From Clostridiales bacterium (GTDB lineage: Bacteria; Bacillota; Clostridia; Christensenellales; Aristaeellaceae), in contig SVGY01000019.1 in assembly GCA_015056145.1 (NCBI GenBank), positions 1 to 48,734 of the forward strand: a DNA stretch of 48,734 nt, written 5' to 3'. This document shows positions 36,057 to 43,649 of this stretch, one piece after another (position 1 is the first letter of the stretch; each line of letters opens with the position of its first letter). Under the pieces are notes generated by a model that saw only the letters and a list, made by a program, of their open reading frames with translations, was not told the origin of the DNA and ran no database searches. The translations under genes were made by a program, and so were the position numbers.

Positions 36057-36141
36057 GCGGTCGTGGCGGAATAGGCATACGCGCACGTTTGAGGGGCGTG
36101 TTCTTAACGGAGTACGGGTTCAAGTCCCGTCGACCGCACCA
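36057..36141 (+). tRNA. tRNA-Leu (anticodon GAG)
   Basis: Acceptor stem GCGGTCG/CGACCGC, discriminator A and encoded CCA (36139-36141). The anticodon stem CACGT/GCGTG holds loop TTGAGGG with anticodon GAG at 36091-36093 (reads CUC/CUU). The T arm ACGGG-TTCAAGT-CCCGT is standard, and the long variable arm fits class II tRNA-Leu. A single-gene unit with its own promoter and terminator. Confidence 0.95.
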
Positions 36142-36142
36142 G

Positions 36143-36180
36143 AATCACCATTACCGAAAAGTGATGGTGATTTTTCTTTT
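36143..36180 (+). terminator. Terminator of tRNA-Leu
   Basis: AATCACCAT (36143-36151) pairs with ATGGTGATT (36164-36172), then a T-rich tract follows. Confidence 0.85.
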
Positions 36181-36187
36181 TTTATGG

Positions 36188-36193
36188 TATACT
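36188..36193 (+). promoter_or_regulatory. Extended -10 promoter of the small exported protein gene
   Basis: TGG directly before TATACT gives an extended -10; the -35 region falls in the tRNA terminator and is poor. About 30 bases before the GTG start. Confidence 0.4.
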
Positions 36194-36223
36194 ATTTATA
36201 CGAAATTCAAAGGAGGAATCGAA

Positions 36224-36808
36224 GTGAAAAAAGCTTTTTGTCTATGGGTACTTCTTTTTATTTTTTTGATTTCTATTTCAGCTGTAGCTGAAGAAAATTC
36301 GGTCGTCGACTCAACAGTCGTCCCTGCGTTAAGTTCTCTGGAACAAGTTTTTCACCCCAAAACATACCCTCAAAACATAAATGAAGAATATTATCGTTTC
36401 GCCACCACTCCCCCGGATCATTTGTTTACTACATTAGGTTCTGAAAACAAACTTGAAGGAACTATATATACAATTAAAGGAACGCTCGAATCTAGCGAAA
36501 TAATGGATGTAGGAGGAATTGCGATACCAACAGCCATAATACAAACGAAGCATGGTCCCGTACTCTTCCTAAATTTCTATAAAGGAATATATGCCGCTAC
36601 CGCCACGGCCTATGGCGAATCCACGGCAGCCGGGCTTTATTCCGACAATCCCGAAGACTACTTCTTCCCAGAACAAGGAGAATTTGCAGAACTGGTTGGT
36701 ATTTATTCTGGATATTCACAAACTTTGGAGATGCCAGTCTTTTATTTTGGCGCAAGCAAATCTCTATTTCTTATGGTTAGTTATCAGGATCCTGTCCCGA
36801 AAAAATAA
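36224..36808 (+). CDS. Exported protein of unknown function
   Basis: 194 aa starting with GTG at 36224, seven bases after AGGAGG. KK then LWVLLFIFLISISAVA is a signal peptide cut after residue 22. The mature part is about 170 aa, mixed alpha/beta by eye, with no recognised motif. The region is more A/T-rich than its neighbours in the first 330 bases. It is followed after 16 bases by a serine-hydrolase gene, so the two are probably co-expressed. Confidence 0.75.
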   Translation: MKKAFCLWVLLFIFLISISAVAEENSVVDSTVVPALSSLEQVFHPKTYPQNINEEYYRFATTPPDHLFTTLGSENKLEGTIYTIKGTLESSEIMDVGGIAIPTAIIQTKHGPVLFLNFYKGIYAATATAYGESTAAGLYSDNPEDYFFPEQGEFAELVGIYSGYSQTLEMPVFYFGASKSLFLMVSYQDPVPKK

Positions 36809-36824
36809 ACCGCCGGAGACATTT

Positions 36825-37694
36825 ATGCATTTTGCTTTATTTTGCCAAGACATCCGCCAAAACAACTGGAATGTTTTCGGTGCGGAGGTATATGTGGACG
36901 GCCGCCTTGCACACAGTTTCGGCGACACACAGGAAAACCGCCATCCTATCTACTCCGCTACCAAAACCATCACCTCCATTGCACTGGGCATGGCGGCGGA
37001 CGAAGGAAAGCTTGATATTGCAAAGCCTTTGACGGATTATCTGCCAAAGAGCATTGTGGCAGAAATGTCCTGCGCCCAGCGGGAAGCCTATCGGCACATT
37101 TCCCTCCGCCGACTGATGTGTATGTCCGTGGCCGGTTTCCCCTTTCGGCCCCAGGGCGAAAGCTGGCTACGGGACTCGCTTTCCTATCCCCTGCCCCATC
37201 CCGGGCTGCCAGCCTTTGATTACAGCAACATTTCCGCCTATCTGGCCGGTGTGGCTGCCGCCTGCGCCCTCGGCGAGAATCTGTACAAATACCTGTGCCG
37301 AAAACTCTTTGCGCCGCTGGGCATCTACGATCCTCCTGCCGTCTTCTGCCCGGACGGCTTCTTCTACGGAGCATCCGGCATGGAACTGACCGTGAACGAG
37401 TTGAGCCGGATCGGCCTTCTGCTGGGTAACGGCGGCGTATACGAAGGCCGTCGGCTGGTCTCCACCGAATATGTACAGGAAGCTACCTCCGTGCAGCAAA
37501 TGAACCGGGAGGGTGGCTACGGTTACTTCCTCTGGAAATATCGGGACGGCTTCAGTATCAACGGCAAATGGAAGCAGAAATGCTACGTCTTGCCCACTTC
37601 CGGGCTGATGGTGACCTATCTTTCCCACATTGAGGATCCCGGGCCGGAGCTGAAGCAAAGCATGGAGAAGCACATTCTTGAAAGAGAAGAATAA
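36825..37694 (+). CDS. Serine hydrolase, beta-lactamase class C/penicillin-binding fold
   Basis: 289 aa from the ATG at 36825 after CCGGAG. The catalytic S44-A-T-K47 (SxxK) and Y133-S-N135 (YxN) motifs of the class C beta-lactamase-like fold (PF00144) are present. Such enzymes act as esterases, D-Ala-D-Ala peptidases or amidohydrolases. There is no signal peptide, unlike the exported product of the gene just upstream, so it is probably cytoplasmic. A true beta-lactamase role is unlikely for that reason. Confidence 0.85.
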   Translation: MHFALFCQDIRQNNWNVFGAEVYVDGRLAHSFGDTQENRHPIYSATKTITSIALGMAADEGKLDIAKPLTDYLPKSIVAEMSCAQREAYRHISLRRLMCMSVAGFPFRPQGESWLRDSLSYPLPHPGLPAFDYSNISAYLAGVAAACALGENLYKYLCRKLFAPLGIYDPPAVFCPDGFFYGASGMELTVNELSRIGLLLGNGGVYEGRRLVSTEYVQEATSVQQMNREGGYGYFLWKYRDGFSINGKWKQKCYVLPTSGLMVTYLSHIEDPGPELKQSMEKHILEREE

Positions 37695-37724
37695 ACTCTT
37701 GCTTTTTTACTGCAAACGCAACAT

Positions 37725-37758
37725 ATGCCCCATCAAAGTCTATGCTTTGATGGGGCAT
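37725..37758. terminator. Perfect 14-bp inverted repeat between convergent genes
   Basis: ATGCCCCATCAAAG and CTTTGATGGGGCAT, loop TCTATG. It lies between the ends of the serine hydrolase and EAL genes. Neither strand shows a good T-run after it, so termination may be weak or Rho-assisted. Confidence 0.55.
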
Positions 37759-37777
37759 AATCCGTTATAGGCTTTTC

Positions 37778-39889
37778 TCATGCAAGTTCCAGAAGCGTTC
37801 CACCGATTCCTTCGGTTACCAACGTTCCGCTTTGAGTAAAGATTTTCGTATATGCCTTGCAATGCGCCACAAAATCGATCCATGTATCAATTACAGTTAC
37901 ATTTCCCGAGCCATGCCGGTCTCCGATGGCGGTGGCATAATCACACTCGCAAATCAATTCCAGTTTTGAATTACGCACATCGCAGCTGACGCTTCCTCCA
38001 TCGCTGCCGATGCAATAGCATTCGTTGGTATTGGAAGTGATATGGGCATCGCAATGATTGACAGTCACATTTCCTCCGCCGCTCAGGCTGCCAAAGCCGC
38101 AAAACAGTGAACAGGAGGCTTGAAAATGCAAATATGCATTTTTCATCTCCACTTCCACATCTCCGCCCATGGAGCCAATTCCAACGGTTTTATTGGTATG
38201 CGCAAGGCATTGTACGGATGCATCCTGTACATAAACCTTGCCCAAATCTTGCTGGCATCCAAAAAACACACAATTTCCGCCGTAACATTCCGCTGTCAAT
38301 TGCCCGCTGAGAATGCGCACAGACTTTCGCCCTGCGTTTTTTCCGCCTCCAACGGCCGTGGCCACGCCACCCTTGGCAACCAGCTTAACAATGCCCGTAC
38401 TTTTCAGCAAAATGGATCCGTGACTGCTCTCCGAGCCGGTACCAATGGCATAGCAATCCGGCATTTCAGAGACAATTTCCAAATCTCCACTGCCTTCCAG
38501 CGTAAACGAGGCTGTTTCCGGCACCCAGATGCCCCGCTTTAAAATGTGATTATCTCCCTCCAACACAAGCCGCAGGGAGCTGTTATCCCCCAACTGAATC
38601 ACCGGAGATTCCTGCTCCGGGTTGTAAATGCTGACATTACGCATAACAACACTTGCAGCAGTATCGTTTTTGACGCTGATGGTGCAATAAACCTCTTTTC
38701 CCGGCGTGCCCACCAAAGTGACCTGCTGTTTATCGATCAAAAGAGTATTATAGTGCCGGGCGGCCAAACTATCCATTTCCACCACTTCGCCTTCTTCGGG
38801 ACGATAGACCCGATTTTCGGAAGCGTAGGTCAGGTTGATTTGTACAATTTGCTCCACCAATGCCTCGGGAATACAGGGAGTAAGAAATGCCTGCGGCTTA
38901 CAGGTATAGTAGCCCTGAATTAAATCTGCGCCCAGGCGGATCATGGTTTTCAATTCCTCGTAGGTTTCCACGCCCTCGGCCAAGGCAAGATATCCATTCT
39001 GATGGAAAAAATCAATCAGGCCGGAGACCAGCTTCTGCACATTTGTCTTTTCGTTGATACGGTCTATCAGCTGCCGATCGATTTTCACACAATCCGGCTG
39101 ATAACGAAGCAAGTTGGCGGTGTTACTGTAACCCGTACCGTAATCGTCAATGGCCAGCTCCATGCCCATTTTGCGAATGCGCTGCTGCATGGTGTGAAGC
39201 CGTTCTTCATCCAGCTGTCCTTGCTCCGTTACCTCGATAACCACCTTGTTCATCTGAGGACCGAAGCTTTCCTCCAAAAGGCTCCAGTCTTCTGCCGTAA
39301 GTGGATGCCCCGGCAACGAATTAACAAACAGCTTGCGGCTTTCAAAAATATCCGGATTCTCCCGAACGACCTGCAAAGTATTAAACAGAGTAGCTTTTTC
39401 CACGTCATAAAGCCGGGAGGCATCCCGTGCTGCATCCAGCACCTGTATTGGGGACATATTCACGGTTGCATCTGTACGCATCAAAGCTTCATAAGCGAAA
39501 ACAGAGCCACCCTTCGCATTAACGATAGGCTGAAAGTGGTAAGAAAAACGATTGCTATCCAACAGTTCATTCAAACGGTGCAGGTTATCCAGTTTGATCT
39601 TTCCGGCTTCCTGATGAACTTTCAAAAATATATAGTCCACACAAAGCCGATCGTCCCATTGCAACGGGAGCAAATTGACCGCCTGTTCGCCGCCGTTTTT
39701 TATTCTTTCCACTTCGCGATAAACAGTAGTGTAATCGGAGGCGGTATCCAAATCCAAAACGGACAGAAAATCGGGATCTGCCAAATACGTCTCCGTTTCT
39801 CTATTCAACAAAAAAGCACAGATTCCAGGAATGGTTTTGCCAAGTGCTTCCCAGCCCATACCAAAAAAATGGTTCCATAGTTCCTTCAC
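37778..39889 (-). CDS. EAL-domain cyclic-di-GMP phosphodiesterase fused to a beta-solenoid-like domain
   Basis: 703 aa, GTG start at 39889. EAL domain at about 110-355 with the catalytic set complete: E134-A-L, N190, E219 and E222 (EVTE), D248-D249, K269, E305 and Q325. It should hydrolyse c-di-GMP to pGpG. Residues 1-105 are unassigned. Residues about 400-700 are Gly- and Cys-rich with repeated small motifs (AIGTGS, AVGGGK, GIGSMG, GFGSL, CIGSDG, AIGDRH) every 30-40 residues, as in right-handed beta-helix or Cthe_2159-like carbohydrate-binding proteins. No signal peptide or membrane helix, so the solenoid seems to be cytoplasmic. It has a near-consensus promoter and is monocistronic. Confidence 0.88.
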   Translation of the reverse strand: MKELWNHFFGMGWEALGKTIPGICAFLLNRETETYLADPDFLSVLDLDTASDYTTVYREVERIKNGGEQAVNLLPLQWDDRLCVDYIFLKVHQEAGKIKLDNLHRLNELLDSNRFSYHFQPIVNAKGGSVFAYEALMRTDATVNMSPIQVLDAARDASRLYDVEKATLFNTLQVVRENPDIFESRKLFVNSLPGHPLTAEDWSLLEESFGPQMNKVVIEVTEQGQLDEERLHTMQQRIRKMGMELAIDDYGTGYSNTANLLRYQPDCVKIDRQLIDRINEKTNVQKLVSGLIDFFHQNGYLALAEGVETYEELKTMIRLGADLIQGYYTCKPQAFLTPCIPEALVEQIVQINLTYASENRVYRPEEGEVVEMDSLAARHYNTLLIDKQQVTLVGTPGKEVYCTISVKNDTAASVVMRNVSIYNPEQESPVIQLGDNSSLRLVLEGDNHILKRGIWVPETASFTLEGSGDLEIVSEMPDCYAIGTGSESSHGSILLKSTGIVKLVAKGGVATAVGGGKNAGRKSVRILSGQLTAECYGGNCVFFGCQQDLGKVYVQDASVQCLAHTNKTVGIGSMGGDVEVEMKNAYLHFQASCSLFCGFGSLSGGGNVTVNHCDAHITSNTNECYCIGSDGGSVSCDVRNSKLELICECDYATAIGDRHGSGNVTVIDTWIDFVAHCKAYTKIFTQSGTLVTEGIGGTLLELA

Positions 39890-39925
39890 AAAACACGCCT
39901 CATAATGAAAAACATTACTGTTGTC

Positions 39926-39954
39926 ATTTTACCGTCTTTTCCCTTTTGTGTAAA
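39926..39954 (-). promoter_or_regulatory. Promoter of the EAL gene
   Basis: Minus-strand TTTACA (39949-39954), 17-base spacer, TAAAAT (39926-39931), 37 bases before the GTG start. Confidence 0.65.
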
Positions 39955-40085
39955 CGAAACAAAGCGCCATTATCAGCTTTCATCAGCAGATGGCGATGCG
40001 GGCTTTCATCCCTCAAAAAAACAAAATGAAGTCTTTTTCCGCTACAGATACAACAAAAAAGACAAAATTATTCCATCTGACAAGG

Positions 40086-40114
40086 TTGACATTTCACTGT
40101 GGATGTGTTATTTT
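40086..40114 (+). promoter_or_regulatory. Promoter of tRNA-Arg
   Basis: TTGACA (40086-40091), 17-base spacer, TATTTT (40109-40114) with TGT just before it. It lies about 25 bases before the tRNA. Confidence 0.65.
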
Positions 40115-40139
40115 TTTAAAGCTGCTTATGCAGATATAT

Positions 40140-40216
40140 GCGCCCGTAGCGCAGTTGGATAGCGTGTCAGACTCCGACTCTGAAGGCCGCTGGTTCGAAT
40201 CCAGTCGGGCGTACCA
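40140..40216 (+). tRNA. tRNA-Arg (anticodon CCG), integration target
   Basis: Acceptor GCGCCCG/CGGGCGT, discriminator A, encoded CCA (40214-40216). Anticodon stem TCAGA/TCTGA with loop CTCCGAC; anticodon CCG at 40174-40176. T arm GCTGG-TTCGAAT-CCAGT. An integrase gene starts its 3' end only about 190 bases downstream, so the tRNA 3' half is probably the attachment site of the element to the right. Confidence 0.95.
40189..40216 (+). other. Putative attL core in the tRNA-Arg 3' end
   Basis: Tyrosine integrases encoded next to a tRNA usually recombine in the T arm and acceptor 3' strand and rebuild the tRNA. The core should be repeated at the right end of the element, which is outside the window, so its limits are not known. 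Confidence 0.4.
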
Positions 40217-40222
40217 TGGATG

Positions 40223-40257
40223 AACTGCCGATTTCGTAAGAGATTGGCAGTTTTTCT
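40223..40257 (+). terminator. Terminator of tRNA-Arg
   Basis: AACTGCCGATTTC and GAGATTGGCAGTT pair over 13 positions (two G-U) around loop GTAA, then TTTTT follows. Confidence 0.88.
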
Positions 40258-40308
40258 TTTTGGGGAAAGCGTAAAGGAAAGGGCTGTTTTCTTCGCCCTT
40301 TTTTGATT

Positions 40309-40407
40309 TTGTCACATAATTTGTCACACAGCGGTCTTTTTGTGGGCTGATTTTTGTTGTGATGCAATGCTTTGAGGTGCATGGTGCTTGTCACATTTTT
40401 TGTCACA
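40309..40407. repeat. Four TTGTCACA boxes in two pairs, candidate integrase arm sites
   Basis: TTGTCACA occurs at 40309, 40321, 40388 and 40400. Within each pair the spacing is exactly 12 bases, and the pairs are 79 bases apart. The last copy abuts the integrase stop codon. Direct repeats like these beside attL are typical arm-type sites for the N-terminal domain of a tyrosine integrase. Confidence 0.7.
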
Positions 40408-41445
40408 TCACAGGCCAAACATGCCTTCCAATTCCTTGCCCGCAGAGGCGATTTTTTCGGCCTGTCCATGTGCATAACGATTCATGGTTGTGCTTATATC
40501 CGCGTGGCCTGCAATGGACTGTAAAGTTTTTATGTCAATATGGGGAGCAGCAAGGGTTATGTAGGTGTGACGAAAGATGTGGGCGGTGGCTCCATGAAGG
40601 TCTATGTTTCGGTTGATGCGCTGCCATGTCCGCTGAAAGGTCTTCTCGCTGATAGGGTTCTCTCCGCCTATGACATAACCGCCAATCTGCCTCCTTTCAA
40701 GCAATGCTTGGCGGAGGCGAGGGTCAAGCGGAATCATCCGCAGTCCTGCGGCGCTTTTGGTCTCCCCCACCACAGGCTGATTGTTGCGAAAGGTGACCGC
40801 CCGTCGGACATGAAGAATGCCTTCACGGAAGTCTATATCCTCCCAACGAAGCCCCAAAACCTCACTGCGGCGCATGCCCGAAAAGATGAATAGCGAGAGA
40901 AGCAAACCGTCTTCAGGACTGAGGCGCGGCAAATTGCGGATGATGTCCTGCGCATCCTCGGCAGAAAGGGCTTCCCGCTTGGTTTTCTTTTTGCTCATGG
41001 TGAAATACCTGACATCCTCCGTCGGGTCACGTTGGATGATTCCATCCCACTTTGCCATGGAAAAAACGCCATGCAGAATAAGCCAGAAATGCTTGACGGT
41101 GGAGTGAGCTTTGTCTTGTTTGCTATTGAGAAATTCCTGAATATCTGATGGTTTGATATCCCCGATGGGTCGCTTTCCAAATACAGGCAGAACGTGATTC
41201 TCCATATCTCGCTGATAATTGTAGGCGGTATTATGCCGAAGCTTTGGTAACTTGTAGATGGAAAACCACTGTCTTGCACATTTCTCAAAAGAAGGCGTCC
41301 TGTGATTGGCAGGCTCAGGTTCCCCCACCATTCCTGACTTTTGGACAATGTTAAGAAATTGGTCAAACAATTCCTGCTGTGTATTGCCGGAAACCCAAAG
41401 CTGTTCTCCTGCAAACATCACACGCTGTCTGATTCTTTTTGCCAT
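40408..41445 (-). CDS. Tyrosine recombinase (integrase) of the element
   Basis: 345 aa from the ATG at 41445, eight bases after AAAGGAG; an ATG eight codons earlier lacks a site. The catalytic set is complete: R192 (SGMRRSE), K230, H289-x-x-R292 (HIFRH), H314 (GHADIS) and nucleophile Y324 (NRYAHG). A SAM-like core-binding domain lies at about 50-150. It integrates and excises the element at tRNA-Arg. Position, direction and the TTGTCACA boxes at its end fit integrative and conjugative elements or genomic islands of Clostridia. No excisionase gene is obvious; one of the small neighbours may serve. Confidence 0.93.
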   Translation of the reverse strand: MAKRIRQRVMFAGEQLWVSGNTQQELFDQFLNIVQKSGMVGEPEPANHRTPSFEKCARQWFSIYKLPKLRHNTAYNYQRDMENHVLPVFGKRPIGDIKPSDIQEFLNSKQDKAHSTVKHFWLILHGVFSMAKWDGIIQRDPTEDVRYFTMSKKKTKREALSAEDAQDIIRNLPRLSPEDGLLLSLFIFSGMRRSEVLGLRWEDIDFREGILHVRRAVTFRNNQPVVGETKSAAGLRMIPLDPRLRQALLERRQIGGYVIGGENPISEKTFQRTWQRINRNIDLHGATAHIFRHTYITLAAPHIDIKTLQSIAGHADISTTMNRYAHGQAEKIASAGKELEGMFGL

Positions 41446-41602
41446 GTCTGAAACTCCTTTCAGACACAAACACAGGAAAATAATGCTATGAAGTTATGAA
41501 GTTGCTGTTGGCGGAGGCTTTCATTCCCTCTCCAAGGGTATTGTATATGCGGTCTGAAGGCCAGTCAATTGTAGAGATATAAACAAAACCGCCTTTTCTT
41601 TA

Positions 41603-41692
41603 CATCTTTTCGGCTTAGATAACAACTTGATATTTGGCATCTGCATCTTTCTTTTGTTTCACACATCTTTTTGGCGAAGGAAGACATCTTCC
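41603..41692. repeat. Four phased CATCTT boxes upstream of the integrase
   Basis: CATCTT starts at 41603, 41644, 41664 and 41685, spaced 41, 20 and 21 bases, close to whole turns of the helix (about four, two and two). The last copy forms the dyad GGAAGACATCTTCC. This arrangement suits cooperative binding of a regulator or DNA-bending factor. Confidence 0.45.
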
Positions 41693-41761
41693 TCAAAAAC
41701 ACCCAACCGAATTTCTTCTCGAAAATCGATTTTGTGAAGCCGGATTTACGGACACCCATAT

Positions 41762-41770
41762 TGATATAAT
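41762..41770 (+). promoter_or_regulatory. Extended -10 promoter of the three small paralogues
   Basis: TGA directly followed by a perfect TATAAT (41765-41770). No good -35 at 17 bases. About 70 bases before the first start codon. Confidence 0.5.
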
Positions 41771-41839
41771 ATGGTTACAAGGTTGAGGGAAGCAACCGAA
41801 AGCCTTGAAAACAAACAGTTACGAAAGGCGGAACGCACT

Positions 41840-42271
41840 ATGGCAGCAATGTATTGTGTAGCAGACTACGTTCAGAAAATCATCTTTATCAACAAACCCT
41901 TTGCCACGGCTGCGAAGGTCATCGGCAGCAAGGAATACGAAGAACTGCTGACCCTGCGGCGGGACTGCCCTGACTACAAGGTAGAACTGCGCACCATCAG
42001 CAAAAATCCTCACAAGCAGAGCCATCACGGTCTGACTTATGAAAAGATGGCAGAGCACATCGCCCGTTCTTACAAGGCAGATAAGGCGCAAAGGCTTGAA
42101 GAACTTGAAGATATGAAGTATCGTGCAGGTTTTCAAAAGGGCTCATACGCCATCGTGAAAAAGTGGTTCCTGGAAAAATACGGCAAAGACCTGGAAATCA
42201 AACACACAGACTTGGCGGAGGAACCCGCCGATACCACCGACAACGTTATCCCCATGACTGCACAGAACTAA
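41840..42271 (+). CDS. Small element protein, paralogue 1 of 3
   Basis: 143 aa from the ATG at 41840 after AAAGGCGG; the frame is open upstream without a ribosome site. It shares a layout with the next two genes: an N-terminal strand pair, then K-x-F-A-x-x-A-x-V-I/G-S-x-E-Y/F, a YEKMAEHI-type helix, and a C-terminal YxxVKKWFLEKYG motif. Family not recognised. The Trp-Phe motif and basic helices could bind nucleic acid or a shared partner. First of three genes with gaps of 14 and 13 bases and AAGGAGGAAA ribosome sites. Confidence 0.7.
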   Translation: MAAMYCVADYVQKIIFINKPFATAAKVIGSKEYEELLTLRRDCPDYKVELRTISKNPHKQSHHGLTYEKMAEHIARSYKADKAQRLEELEDMKYRAGFQKGSYAIVKKWFLEKYGKDLEIKHTDLAEEPADTTDNVIPMTAQN

Positions 42272-42285
42272 GGAGGAAATGACTG

Positions 42286-42699
42286 ATGAAGAAGGGCTAT
42301 ATGATTGATTTCACCACCAACACTGTCACCATTACCAAGGGATTTGCCCAGAAGGCCAGCACCGTCGGCAGCGACGAATTCAACACGCTGATGAAGCTGC
42401 GGGAGCTGGGACTGAACATTGTGAACGCCGCACCGAAAACCAAGTCCCGTCGCCGCAACGGAGCACTTACTTACAGCATGATGCGGCTCCACATGAGCCA
42501 TCTGGCGGATAGTGAAGCTTATCTGGACGAGTTTGATGCCGTTCGGGAAGAGTCCAAAAGTCACTCCAACCCCTACAATTATGTGCGACGCTGGTTTGAA
42601 AACCGGTTCCCCAATTACAACAGCATTCCCCACTTCGATGAGAACCTGAAAATTGTGAACATCCCCGTTAACTATGACAACGATGCGCTGAGCGCCTAA
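42286..42699 (+). CDS. Small element protein, paralogue 2 of 3
   Basis: 137 aa. The order is the same as in paralogue 1: TVTITKGFAQKASTVGSDEF, a variable linker ending in basic RRRNG, LTYSMMRLHM helix, and NYVRRWFENRFPNY. AAGGAGG precedes the ATG. Unknown function. The N-terminal strand-turn-strand (T-N-T-V-T-I-T) is shared with paralogue 3. Confidence 0.7.
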   Translation: MKKGYMIDFTTNTVTITKGFAQKASTVGSDEFNTLMKLRELGLNIVNAAPKTKSRRRNGALTYSMMRLHMSHLADSEAYLDEFDAVREESKSHSNPYNYVRRWFENRFPNYNSIPHFDENLKIVNIPVNYDNDALSA

Positions 42700-42712
42700 G
42701 GAGGAAAAGACA

Positions 42713-43168
42713 ATGGCAATGATGAAAGGCTTTGATTTCAACCCCATCACCAACACCCTGACCCTGACTACCACCTGTGCCAAGAAGGCCGGAAAGCTGG
42801 GAACGCCCGAGTATGCCTTGATGAAAAAACTCCGCCAGGACTACCCCACCCTCACTGTGACTGTCAAAGAGAAGGCCAAGCCTGCCGCAGGTCTGGATTA
42901 CAAGCGCATGGCAGAAATCATCAAGCTGTGCCGCAACAGCGAAAAGCGTCTCGCCATTTTTGAGAAAATCAAGTCGCTGTCCAAAGCGCAGGAGACCCCT
43001 TACCTGTATGTGAAGAACTGGTTCCTGGACAATTATGCCAACTACGACGCCGCTCCGCAGTTTGATGACGACGGTTTCCTCATCATCAAAACCAAGGCAG
43101 AGATGAAAGAAGAGAAGGCTGCCGACCTTGCCGCAGAGAAAGCAGAAACACTTGCCTTTGCAAGCTGA
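42713..43168 (+). CDS. Small element protein, paralogue 3 of 3
   Basis: 151 aa. Shares the TNTLTLTTTCAKKAGKLGTPEY start, a YKRMAEIIKL helix and YVKNWFLDNYANYD. A C-terminal acidic/lysine-rich helix (EMKEEKAADLAAEKAE) is an addition absent from the other two. AAGGAGG precedes the ATG. A strong terminator follows 30 bases after the stop. Confidence 0.7.
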   Translation: MAMMKGFDFNPITNTLTLTTTCAKKAGKLGTPEYALMKKLRQDYPTLTVTVKEKAKPAAGLDYKRMAEIIKLCRNSEKRLAIFEKIKSLSKAQETPYLYVKNWFLDNYANYDAAPQFDDDGFLIIKTKAEMKEEKAADLAAEKAETLAFAS

Positions 43169-43199
43169 GAGGATGTCCCACAATGAACAGAATACAGAG

Positions 43200-43230
43200 A
43201 AGGCGAAAGAATCTGTCTTTCGCCTTTTTT
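43200..43230 (+). terminator. Terminator of the three-paralogue operon
   Basis: AGGCGAAAGA (43201-43210) pairs with TCTTTCGCCT (43216-43225), then six T. Confidence 0.9.
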
Positions 43231-43633
43231 CGTGAACAAACGCTATACCTCTCCAAAAGAAAAAAGCCGACAAGATGAACTCTTGCCAGCACTTCAAAAA
43301 TGTATGGGAAGCAAAACACCAAGGGAATACTATATAATAACGAAAACCTCCCGTTTTTGGGAGATTTGCTTGCACAATATTGCGGAGGGAATCACGCTCT
43401 CGCAAAGCATGCGCAATTGAAAGCAATATTTTCTCTGCACTTCGGCACGTTTCATCAACGGAAAAGTTTTTCTCCGCCTGCGGCGGCTCTCCGCCATCCA
43501 TATCGAAAATACCGCCGTATCTGATTAGAGAAATAGATAATAGATAACTATAGATAAAAGAATAAATATCTTCTCATGCGCCAATCGCCTGACGCCGATT
43601 GGCTGTGAGAAAAGGCAGAAAAAGCGCAGGGCA
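43231..43633. other. Non-coding region with AT-rich iteron-like repeats
   Basis: No convincing gene; a 74-codon plus-strand frame at 43300-43524 has no ribosome site. ATAGATA occurs three times at 43533, 43540 and 43550 in a very A/T-rich stretch, next to the end of the winged-helix gene. A hairpin GCCAATCG/CGATTGGC lies at about 43580-43603. The region could be an origin or a regulatory site of the element; it may also simply be decayed sequence. Confidence 0.4.
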
Positions 43634-43649
43634 TCAATTGCCTTGCGCT
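43617..43649 (-). terminator. Terminator overlapping the end of the winged-helix gene
   Basis: On the minus strand AGCGCA-AGGC and GCCC-TGCGCT form a stem that begins in the last codons, followed by TTTT. Confidence 0.65.

Larger units (their letters stand above)
41446..41839. other. Regulatory region between integrase and small-gene cluster
   Basis: No convincing gene. It holds four CATCTT boxes (from 41603, 41644, 41664 and 41685), the dyad GGAAGA-CA-TCTTCC at 41679-41692, and an extended -10 (TGATATAAT, 41762-41770) for the plus-strand genes. The first part should contain the integrase promoter, which I could not place. Confidence 0.5.

Noticed and set aside
35854..36123. N-terminal extension of RuvC
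   Set aside because: It runs through a hairpin and the tRNA-Leu gene; the ATG at 35850 has a strong ribosome site and gives the normal RuvC length.
40094..40475. Minus-strand frames containing LDSNQRPSESESDTLSNC
   Set aside because: This is the well-known false translation of the antisense of a tRNA-Arg gene.
43300..43524. 74-codon frame in the gap after the three paralogues
   Set aside because: No ribosome site, no recognisable motif, and a Pro/Arg end typical of non-coding frames.
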